A DNA stretch of 64,000 nucleotides from Candidatus Flexifilum breve (GTDB lineage: Bacteria > Chloroflexota > Anaerolineae > Aggregatilineales > Phototrophicaceae). This document shows, piece after piece, positions 43,500-51,461 of this stretch. A model generated the notes under the pieces. It was not told the DNA's origin, did no database searches, and worked only from the letters and a program-made list of their open reading frames with translations. Each line of letters starts with the position of its first letter. The stretch's first letter is position 1. Location: positions 124,001 to 188,000 of the forward strand of contig JADKGC010000004.1 in assembly GCA_016717205.1 (NCBI GenBank). Direction: 5' to 3'. Both the position numbers and the translations under genes were made by a program.

Positions 43500-44489
43500 C
43501 TATTCCTGAACGACCAGCACGGTCACCATACCGAACATGCCGTCGCGCGATTCCGCGTGCGTCAGAACGTGGCAGTGGTACGCCCAGAAACCGAGTTCGG
43601 TGCAGTCGATGATGACATCGTAGCGTTCGCCGGGGGCGACGTTGAGGGTATCGCACTTATACGGCATCGGCAGCGGCCAGCCATCCTTGGCGATAACCTG
43701 CTGCGGGATGCCGTGCAGGTGCATCGGGTGGATCATCAGACCTTCGTTCATGTAGCGGACGCGGATCTTATCGCCGAGCTTGGCGACGATCGGCTGCGTG
43801 TACGGGAACGCCTTGCCATTGATGGTGAAGCCCATCGCGCTGTCGTTCAACACCCAGATATATTCCGCGGTCACTTCCGGTTCCGTGCTGGGATCAGCCG
43901 GGTCGATGATGAAGGCGGCCATCAAGCCCTTGGTCACCTGTTCCGCCGCATTGTGGTGCGAGTGGTACATGTGCGTGCCGGGGTTGCGGAGCGTGAATTC
44001 GTAGGTGCGGGTCGCGCCGGGGACAATCGGTTCTTCGGTCACGTACGGGACGCCGTCCTGATTGTTCGGGACGTACACGCCGTGGAAGTGGATGGCAGTG
44101 CTTTCAACCATTTCATTGGTGACGTTCAGGCGGATGGTTTCGCCTTCGGTGGCGCGGATGTACGGGCCGGGGACGATGCCATTGTAGGTCATCGCGGGGA
44201 AGCTCATGGTCGGGGTGGTGAACCATTCGACGTCCTGACAGGTGATGTTGAAGACCTTAACGTCGCCGTCCATTTCGTATTCCAGCGGCAGGCCCCAGAA
44301 GTTCGGGTCGGCGCCGATGTTGGCGAGGAACACTTCCACCGCCTCGCGGTGGTGTTGATCCATGGCGGCGGCATCTTCCGGCGTCACCTGGCGAGCGGGC
44401 TGCTTCGGAGTCGTCTTGATGCCGAGAGCGCCTGCGCCCACCGCACCAGCACCCACGCCCATCATCTTCAGAAAGTCTCTGCGCTGCAT
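43500..44489 (-). CDS. Tat-exported two-domain multicopper oxidase
   Basis: 329 residues. The N-terminus MQRRDFLKMMGVGAGAVGAG is a twin-arginine signal, so the protein is exported folded. Two cupredoxin domains follow. All copper ligands of a laccase-type enzyme are present in order: IHFHGVYVP, HMYHSHHNAA in the first part, HPMHLHGIPQ and HCHVLTHAESRDGM in the second, the last bearing the type 1 His, Cys and Met. The length fits two-domain (small-laccase-like or nitrite-reductase-like) enzymes that act as trimers. Substrate unknown: phenolics, metals or a nitrogen compound. AAGGA precedes ATG 44489; the gene is divergent from a cytochrome c gene and has its own terminator. Confidence 0.93.
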   Translation of the reverse strand: MQRRDFLKMMGVGAGAVGAGALGIKTTPKQPARQVTPEDAAAMDQHHREAVEVFLANIGADPNFWGLPLEYEMDGDVKVFNITCQDVEWFTTPTMSFPAMTYNGIVPGPYIRATEGETIRLNVTNEMVESTAIHFHGVYVPNNQDGVPYVTEEPIVPGATRTYEFTLRNPGTHMYHSHHNAAEQVTKGLMAAFIIDPADPSTEPEVTAEYIWVLNDSAMGFTINGKAFPYTQPIVAKLGDKIRVRYMNEGLMIHPMHLHGIPQQVIAKDGWPLPMPYKCDTLNVAPGERYDVIIDCTELGFWAYHCHVLTHAESRDGMFGMVTVLVVQE

Positions 44490-44627
44490 GAAAGTTATCC
44501 TTCTATAGAGATGCGTCAGAACGGCGCACCATATACGCTATGTAGCCTAAGCTATTTGGCTTACTGGATAGTTTACATGCTAAACGAGGATCTGTAATCT
44601 AAGAAGGCGAGAACGGCACGTTTTATA

Positions 44628-44671
44628 TGTGACAAAAATCACTTGCGCGTATGGGCTCGCGTGTGCATAAT
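44628..44671 (+). promoter_or_regulatory. CRP/FNR-like site and promoter ahead of the cytochrome c gene
   Basis: TGTGA-N6-TCACT (44628-44643) fits the CRP/FNR-family consensus TGTGA-N6-TCACA in nine of ten positions. Directly after it come TTGCGC (44643-44648) and CATAAT (44666-44671) separated by 17 bp, a fair sigma-70 promoter pointing to the cytochrome gene. The site sits next to the -35, and it may also act on the divergent oxidase gene. Confidence 0.6.
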
Positions 44672-44722
44672 AGGGTGCTTCCAAACTCCAGTTTTTGCGA
44701 TTGAAATTCCGAGGAATTCTCA

Positions 44723-45463
44723 ATGGGTAACAACACCCCTAATCGTTCGGCGGAACAGTTTCCGTTCGTTCCGGCTTTGATTTTGCTCGTCGTGTTTGGG
44801 TTTGCCTTGGCGCTGTTTTTGGCGGGGCAGCCGCGGATCGCGCCGCAAGTGCGCCCGACCGTGACCATTCGCCCGAGTGCAACGCCGATTACCCCGACCG
44901 CAGTGGCCGCTGTGCCCAGTGAAGTCCCCGCTCAAAATGTTTCGGCTGGTACCTACGCCCGCGAGAATGTGCGCGCCGGTGAAAATGTCATTCTAGCGAC
45001 CTGCTCGGCCTGCCACGGTATGAATGCGCGTGGTATTCAAGGGCTGGGGAAGAGCCTGCTCGACAGCGAATTTGTCGACAGCTTGACCGATGACGAACTG
45101 GTTGCCTTCATTCGGGTTGGCCGTGCGGCCAATGACCCGCTCAACACGACGGGGGTGCCCATGCCTGCGTCGGGCGGCAACCCCGGCCTGACCGACCAGA
45201 ACCTGTATGATGTTGTCGCGTATCTCCGTGTGAACGCGGATCACCCGGAACGCATCGGCTCCGGTGGTGGCGCGGTTGGTGGCAGTGATGCCCCGGCAGC
45301 CACGCCCACGTTGGCGGGTACGCCCACGCCGACCACACCGTTCGTCCTGCCGATCAATCGCATTGGTGGCGCGACGGCGACGCCGACCGAAGCCTTCGTC
45401 CTGCCGATCAACCGCATCGGCGGTGGCAGCGAAGCGACGCCGGAAGTCACCCCCGGCCAGTAA
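44723..45463 (+). CDS. Membrane-anchored mono-haem cytochrome c
   Basis: 246 residues with one N-terminal transmembrane helix (FVPALILLVVFGFALALFLA) and a Pro/Thr-rich linker, then a cytochrome c domain with the haem site CSACHG at about residue 92 and distal MPASGGNPGLTDQNLYDVVAYL with the likely Met ligand. The C-terminal 50 residues are a repeat-bearing tail in which TPFVLPINRIGG and EAFVLPINRIGG alternate with TPT linkers; its role is unknown. The cytochrome is anchored outside the membrane and would pass electrons, possibly to the divergently encoded multicopper oxidase. GAGGAA lies before ATG 44723, and a strong terminator follows. Confidence 0.92.
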   Translation: MGNNTPNRSAEQFPFVPALILLVVFGFALALFLAGQPRIAPQVRPTVTIRPSATPITPTAVAAVPSEVPAQNVSAGTYARENVRAGENVILATCSACHGMNARGIQGLGKSLLDSEFVDSLTDDELVAFIRVGRAANDPLNTTGVPMPASGGNPGLTDQNLYDVVAYLRVNADHPERIGSGGGAVGGSDAPAATPTLAGTPTPTTPFVLPINRIGGATATPTEAFVLPINRIGGGSEATPEVTPGQ

Positions 45464-45484
45464 GCCGACCTACAAGTCTTCAGT

Positions 45485-45535
45485 AGACAGTTTACAGTTC
45501 ACAGTTTGGCTGTGGAAGGTAAACTGTCTTTTTTT
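45485..45535 (+). terminator. Terminator of the cytochrome c gene
   Basis: AGACAGTTTAC (45485-45495) pairs with GTAAACTGTCT (45519-45529) and is followed by a run of T, giving an intrinsic terminator 20 bp after the stop. Confidence 0.85.
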
Positions 45536-45572
45536 GCCTGAACGTCGAAGTGGCTAGCACTTGCTTGGAGTG

Positions 45573-45770
45573 GTAGGGACGCGCAGCGGCGTGTCTGCCC
45601 ATAAAAGCAGCGGACGCCAAAAATGGCGTCCCTACACTGCTTGTATCCGTCGCCTGTAACCGTAAGCCATGTGCTCCTGCGGCAAGTATTCGCAGATAAG
45701 CAAGGCTAATTTGTAGGGGCGCACCTGTGTGTGCGCCCTCAGTCGGGCAGACACATAGGTCTGCCCCTAC
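45573..45770. repeat. Two GTAGGG-type hairpin elements
   Basis: The first (45573-45635) has arms GTAGGGACGC and GGCGTCCCTAC. The second (45713-45770) starts GTAGGGGCGCACC, contains GTGTGCGCCC and ends TCTGCCCCTAC. Both have the same end sequences as the perfect hairpin at 23240-23306. The 400-bp gap between cytochrome c and the renalase-like gene holds only the terminator and these. Confidence 0.8.
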
Positions 45771-45861
45771 AACTTGCATCATCTACCGGAGGTGGCATGT
45801 AGAGGTTAGTGCAGCCGGACATCCGAGTTTGACTGTGAACGGTGAACTGACGACTGCTTGG

Positions 45862-46848
45862 CTACACCAAATCCTTGAGCTTTTCGCCCGCGGCCAAACC
45901 GCTGAGAATCGCGCCTTCGACGCGCGGCCCGGCGAAGGCATCGCCCGCGAACATCAGCGGAGCAGGCTGCCCTTCGGCCAGCAGAAAGCGTTCCGGGTAG
46001 GTGATGTTCGGCTGCGAGTAGCGCCAGCGCTTAATCTCCCATTCGACGATCTGCGATTTTTCGTCGAGAAACGGCATCAGATCCACGCGCAGCGAGCGCA
46101 TAATTTCTTCGTCGGAACGACCCCAGAGCTGGTGGCTGTACCCGGCGTTCGCCTGAATGGTCAGGATCGTCGTCTGGCTGATGCCCTTTTGCCGGTTGTC
46201 GGCAATCCACTGGATCGGCGCGTGTAGGCGTTGAATCGCGCCCGGAGCGGGCAAGTTGACGCGCCCTTCGACGCGCGCCATCGCCGTGATGCACGGTAAA
46301 TAGTCGATCTGATCGAGCGCTTCCCGGTCTTTGGGGGCAAGCGCCACCGGGCCGCCGTCGAGAATTGCGAGGGACTGCGGGACGGGTGCGGTGAGCAGCA
46401 CGGCTTTCGCGCTGACCTTCACGCCCGCTTCGTCGCGAATTTCCCAACCGCCCTCGACCGCGTGCATACTGGTAGCGCGCACGTTCACGCGCACATCAAG
46501 GCCGACGGCCAGATGCTTCATCAGCGCGTTCATGCCGCCGTTGATGGCATAGCGCGGGTTGCCATCGCGGGTCGAGACCAGACTGCCATCGCTCCAACCG
46601 CGCGACCATTCGAAGGCGATGCCTGCCTTCAGCCATTCATCGAGCAGGGTGCGGAACTGGGGCGAACGCACGGTGAAGAACTGCGCGCCGTGGTCGGCGG
46701 TTCCGCTGCCAATGCGTCGGGTCGCCATGCGACCGCCCACGCTTTTCCCCTTATCCAAGATGAGCACCCGCTTGCCCGCCTTGCTCACTTCCCGTGCAGC
46801 CAGTAGTCCGGACAAGCCTGCGCCAACTATGAGTACATCCGTATTCAT
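45862..46848 (-). CDS. FAD-dependent amine-oxidase-like protein (renalase type)
   Basis: 328 residues from ATG 46848. The FAD-binding dinucleotide fold is at the N-terminus: DVLIVGAGLSGLLAAREVSK then VLILDKGKSVGGRMATRR; ADHGAQFFTVRSPQFRTLL is the characteristic second element of renalase-like and FAD-dependent amine oxidases. The C-terminal FAD contact reads PLMFAGDAFAGPRVEGAILS. Renalases oxidise aberrant dihydronicotinamide isomers; other members are of unknown substrate. The protein is cytoplasmic with no signal. It is a single-gene unit on the minus strand. Confidence 0.85.
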   Translation of the reverse strand: MNTDVLIVGAGLSGLLAAREVSKAGKRVLILDKGKSVGGRMATRRIGSGTADHGAQFFTVRSPQFRTLLDEWLKAGIAFEWSRGWSDGSLVSTRDGNPRYAINGGMNALMKHLAVGLDVRVNVRATSMHAVEGGWEIRDEAGVKVSAKAVLLTAPVPQSLAILDGGPVALAPKDREALDQIDYLPCITAMARVEGRVNLPAPGAIQRLHAPIQWIADNRQKGISQTTILTIQANAGYSHQLWGRSDEEIMRSLRVDLMPFLDEKSQIVEWEIKRWRYSQPNITYPERFLLAEGQPAPLMFAGDAFAGPRVEGAILSGLAAGEKLKDLV

Positions 46849-46993
46849 CATCAACCTTTGTTTGTCTGCAACAGAATAGGGCTATTATAACGAAAACGGA
46901 GGAATCTCTCGATTTCTCCGTTTTTGTTGTGATGAATTTCACGAATTCTGAGAACGATGGGCACGTTTGCCGCCGGACACGGCGGGCGACTCG

Positions 46994-48157
<1,164 letters not shown>

Positions 48158-48278
48158 AATTTGTGGGCTCCATAAATTTAATCGAATGTCGATTAGATTA
48201 TTATAGCGGGGAACACAGACGGGCGGCAACTAAATATCTGTATAATGAAGAGCCACACATGCAATGAGGGAAAGCGCC

Positions 48279-48374
48279 ATGTCGCTGCTCTTTTTCGAGT
48301 AAATTAGGTTTAAACGCAAGCGTTTGTCCGCAGTCGCCGTAGCGGCTGTGCTGTTTGCTGTGCCTGTTGACTGA
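48279..48374 (+). pseudogene. Possible remnant of a secreted-protein gene
   Basis: ATG 48279 has a good ribosome site (GAGGG nine bases earlier) and a perfect TATAAT lies at 48241, but the frame stops after seven codons (MSLLFFE). In the same frame, beyond that stop, it codes a signal-peptide-like stretch KRKRLSAVAVAAVLFAVPVD and then stops again. It may be a decayed secreted-protein gene or a leader; nothing else is visible in this 235-bp gap. Confidence 0.3.
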
Positions 48375-48391
48375 CGAAAAGGAAGATTACC

Positions 48392-49099
48392 TTGTCTGAC
48401 TTCCTACCCGGCGTGCATGCCGCGCCGAATATTCAAACTGCCCCTGACCTCTACGAAATTGAAAATCGTGCTGCCGACCCCGAGCTGCGCATTGAAGCTG
48501 CGATGCGTTCGATTGCCGCCTGGGACGGTCAGATCGTACTGGATCTGGGCGCGGGGACGGGTTTTCACGTGCCGCGCTGGCATGCCGACGCCGCCCATGT
48601 GATCGCCGTCGAGCCACACGACGCCTCGCGTGTGCAAATCATGCGCCGGGTGGCGGCGCTCAACCTCGAACGCGTATCCGTCATAACCGGATCGGCGGAG
48701 CGCATTCTGCTGCCGTCCGCCTCCGTCGATATCATCCACGCCCGCTTCGCCTACTTCTTTGCGCCGAACTGCCTGCCCGGTCTCGCCGAGGTCGCGCGGG
48801 TGCTGCGCCCCGGTGGAACGGCGTTTATCATCGACAACGATCTGCGCCACGGTCAGTTCGCGGATTGGCTGAAACGGCATCCCTTTGCAGGTGTCGATCC
48901 GGATGTGGTCGAAAGGTTTTGGTCAGAGCAGGGGTATCAACTGACGCGGATTCCGAGCGAGTGGCGTTTTGACAACCGCGCAGATCTGGAAGCGGTTGTG
49001 CGGCTGGAATTCGGCGAGGCGTTAGGGAACGACCTGCTCCGCGCTCACACGGGATTGAGCGTCGAGTACCACTACGCGCTGTACTGGCGGCGTTACTAG
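48392..49099 (+). CDS. Class I SAM-dependent methyltransferase
   Basis: 235 residues starting at TTG 48392 with AAGGAAG eight bases upstream. The SAM core is clear: IVLDLGAGTGFHVPRWHADA (motif I), VIAVEPHDASRVQIMRRVAA (motif II), GSAERILLPSASVDIIHARF and EVARVLRPGGTAFIIDNDLR. The C-terminal DWLKRHPFAGVDPDVVERFW and VVRLEFGEALGNDLL are family-specific, of the UbiE/COQ5-like Methyltransf_11 group. The substrate is unknown. It is followed by a composite repeat and the glp genes on the other strand. Confidence 0.85.
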   Translation: MSDFLPGVHAAPNIQTAPDLYEIENRAADPELRIEAAMRSIAAWDGQIVLDLGAGTGFHVPRWHADAAHVIAVEPHDASRVQIMRRVAALNLERVSVITGSAERILLPSASVDIIHARFAYFFAPNCLPGLAEVARVLRPGGTAFIIDNDLRHGQFADWLKRHPFAGVDPDVVERFWSEQGYQLTRIPSEWRFDNRADLEAVVRLEFGEALGNDLLRAHTGLSVEYHYALYWRRY

Positions 49100-49154
49100 G
49101 GACGTTTCTCAAGGAGGTAGGTGCAAGGCACGCCGGTAGCTCGGTAGAATAGGC

Positions 49155-49260
49155 TGATCACCAGCCAAACCGTTCAGGACGAGGCATGCCTCGTCCCTAC
49201 ACAAATGCTCTTATCTGTCTCCCCTCTCCGAATTCGGGGAGGGGTTGGGGGTGGGGTCGG
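49155..49260. repeat. Composite palindromic repeat, copy B
   Basis: 106 bp that match copy A at 43243-43349 almost throughout, including the perfect palindrome GGACGAGGCATGCCTCGTCC and the CCCCTCTCCGAATTCGGGGA stem. It lies in the 200-bp gap between the methyltransferase and glpC. Confidence 0.85.
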
Positions 49261-49300
49261 AAGCAGCTACAATCCCGACGACTTACGGTGGAAAATCCTA

Positions 49301-50566
49301 CTACAACTCCATCAATCCGTACGCGGCGGCGAGGATGCTGATCGGGTGCACGCTCTTGGCCCCGGTCGCATGGGTGATCTGCCAGCGGCAGGTTTCGCTG
49401 TCGCAGATCACGGGTTTGCCCGCGCCGATGTCGCGCACCTGATCGAACAACGGCTTGCCCACGGCCATCGCAATGTCGTACTTTTCGACCTTGAAGCCAT
49501 ACGTCCCGGCGATCCCGCAGCATGAGGCGTCGCTGAGGCGCACGTCGAGGCCGGGGATGAGGTCGAACAGATCGAGCGCGGGCTGGCCCATGTTATGCGC
49601 CTTTTGCTGGCAGGGCGCGTGATAGAGCAGCGTGCCGCCAAAGTCGACGCGCTTGAAGTCGGTCTTGAGCTCACCGCGCCGATGCAGCAGCAGCAAAAAT
49701 TCGCTGATGTCGTACACATTTTCCGCCACCACATCGCGATCCGGGTGGTCGAGCTGCAAAATCTCGCGGTAGTCGGATTTGAAGCTGAGCGTGCACGAGG
49801 TGCTCGCCCCGACAATCGGGATGCCCGCGCGGGCATACTGCGCCAGATGATCGAGGTTGCGGCAGGCATGCGAACGCGCCGCGTCAAATTCGCCGTTGGA
49901 CTGCATGGGCAGGCCGCAGCAGTTCTGTTCGGGCAGCACCACGTCATAGCCGTTGTGCGCGAGGATCAGCACGGCGGCTTTGCTGACCGCCGTCTCGAAG
50001 TAATTGCCCGCACACGCGTGGAAATACGCGACCTTGCCCCGCACCGGGGCGGTGGCCTGCGGTTTGTGCCGCGCGAACCATTCGCGGAACGACTGGAACT
50101 TGAAGTTGGGCAGGGGCGCGTCGCGGTGAATGCCAATGACTTTCTCGACGACGATGCGCGCTGGCCGCAGGTTTGCGCCCCAGTTCGCCAGCGGAGCGAA
50201 CTTGTGCCCGAGCTTGCCCATCAGTTCGGAGCGACCTAAAGCGCGGTTGCGCAGCGGGATTTTGCCGTCGTACAGCTTTTCACGAGCGCGCGCGTTGATC
50301 TCCATCACTTTGACGCCGTGCGGGCAGACCATCGTGCACATGCCGCAGCCCGAGCAGTAATCGACGCTCTTGTCGGGCGATTCGTCGCCGCGTTCTTCGT
50401 TCATGCGGAAGCGCTGCCACTGCGGCCCGACGACTTTCGGACCGGGGAATAGTTCGGTCACCGGGGCGACGGGGCAGGCCGCCGTGCAGATATTGCATTT
50501 GACGCACAAGTCAGCGCTGAATTCGACCTGCTCGCTAATTTCAAAAGGGTTGATCAGGTTGGTCAT
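49301..50566 (-). CDS. glpC: Anaerobic glycerol-3-phosphate dehydrogenase subunit C
   Basis: 421 residues. Two ferredoxin-type 4Fe-4S clusters are bound by CVKCNICTAACP near residue 21 and CSGCGMCTMVCP near 71. Two CCG domains follow, with HACAGNYFETAV and NCCGLPMQSNG, then HAPCQQKAHNM and CCGIAGTYGF, the pattern of GlpC, GlcF and related electron-transfer subunits. In GlpABC it links the FAD-containing dehydrogenase to the membrane quinone pool. GlpC size (396 in E. coli) is similar. The partner dehydrogenase is the GlpA-GlpB fusion 0.9 kb upstream on the same strand, separated by a membrane protein gene. A glycolate-oxidase-type assignment is less likely because of that partner. Confidence 0.92.
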   Translation of the reverse strand: MTNLINPFEISEQVEFSADLCVKCNICTAACPVAPVTELFPGPKVVGPQWQRFRMNEERGDESPDKSVDYCSGCGMCTMVCPHGVKVMEINARAREKLYDGKIPLRNRALGRSELMGKLGHKFAPLANWGANLRPARIVVEKVIGIHRDAPLPNFKFQSFREWFARHKPQATAPVRGKVAYFHACAGNYFETAVSKAAVLILAHNGYDVVLPEQNCCGLPMQSNGEFDAARSHACRNLDHLAQYARAGIPIVGASTSCTLSFKSDYREILQLDHPDRDVVAENVYDISEFLLLLHRRGELKTDFKRVDFGGTLLYHAPCQQKAHNMGQPALDLFDLIPGLDVRLSDASCCGIAGTYGFKVEKYDIAMAVGKPLFDQVRDIGAGKPVICDSETCRWQITHATGAKSVHPISILAAAYGLMEL

Positions 50567-50620
50567 GAGAATATCGCCACTTTATCAACAATGGACGCCA
50601 TTATAACGTAAAGACATCGG

Positions 50621-50662
50621 CCTCACCCCCACTCCCTTGGGAGAGGGGGTGAGGGGGTGAGG
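50621..50662. repeat. CCTCACCCC-type palindrome
   Basis: CCTCACCCCC pairs with GGGGGTGAGG around an inner CTCCCTTGGGAG stem. It fills most of the gap between the DUF4203-like gene and glpC and would form a hairpin in the polycistronic message. Confidence 0.8.
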
Positions 50663-50664
50663 TG

Positions 50665-51432
50665 CTAGACGACTGCGCGCCGCCGCCAGAAGATCGAGCG
50701 CGGACGCCGCCGGATGGAGACGCCACGCGAGCGCGTGATCACGATTTGCAGCACGATGCCGAGAATCGCCAGCAGCAGGACCCACTGCGCGCCGAGGCCG
50801 AAGCCGAGCGCGATCATCTGCGCGCCGACGATGGCCGAGAACACGAGCAGCAGTTCGAACGAGATGAGCAAGAGGATTACCCCGCCGATGATCAGCGCGA
50901 TCAGCAGCACGATATCGGAGGGCAGGCCGAAGCCGAGCGCGACTGCCAGCGACCGCGCCAGCACGATGCCGATGTAGCCGCCGATGAGGAACACGGCGAG
51001 GAACCACAGCACCGCCGCCAACGCCGCGCCGATCAGGCCGCCGACGATGAAGACCGCCAGCGCGATCACCGTGTTCGGCTCATTGAAGAACGAGAGCGCG
51101 ATCAAGCCGCCGATCAGGAAGCCCGCGATCAAGATGATGAAATCGTAGACCGCCCAGCCCGCGACCAGCAGGATCACGCCGCCGACGATCAGGATGATGC
51201 GCGCCGTTTCGGATGTGGGCGGCTGGAGCAGTCGCTCCCACAGGCTGACCGCCGCCGTGGTCAGGCTTTCCGCCGCGCCTTCGGCCACATCGACCACGCC
51301 GCCCGCCGTCTCTTCGACTTGCGTCGCGTTGGGTGTGGGCAGCGGTGTGAGCGTGGGCGCAGTATCTTGCGCGCTGACCGCGCTCACGATGAGCAGCAGC
51401 CCGAGTGTCACCAAGCCGATTCGTTTGAGCAT
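50665..51432 (-). CDS. DUF4203-like membrane protein with signal peptide
   Basis: 255 residues. AGGAGGTG lies five bases before ATG 51432. A signal peptide (MLKRIGLVTLGLLLIVSAVS, then AQD) leads to a Thr/Pro-rich stretch and then six to seven membrane helices: AGWAVYDFIILIAGFLIGGL, AVLWFLAVFLIGGYIGIVLA and ALGFGLGAQWVLLLAILGIV. This matches TMEM198/DUF4203-like proteins of unknown function. The C-terminus is highly basic (SIRRRPRSIFWRRRAVV). It lies between the glpAB fusion and glpC on the same strand, so it may share their message and could have a role in membrane binding of the dehydrogenase, but this is only positional. Confidence 0.75.
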   Translation of the reverse strand: MLKRIGLVTLGLLLIVSAVSAQDTAPTLTPLPTPNATQVEETAGGVVDVAEGAAESLTTAAVSLWERLLQPPTSETARIILIVGGVILLVAGWAVYDFIILIAGFLIGGLIALSFFNEPNTVIALAVFIVGGLIGAALAAVLWFLAVFLIGGYIGIVLARSLAVALGFGLPSDIVLLIALIIGGVILLLISFELLLVFSAIVGAQMIALGFGLGAQWVLLLAILGIVLQIVITRSRGVSIRRRPRSIFWRRRAVV

Positions 51433-51461
51433 ATTTTCACCTCCTGTAATTACGAATTACA

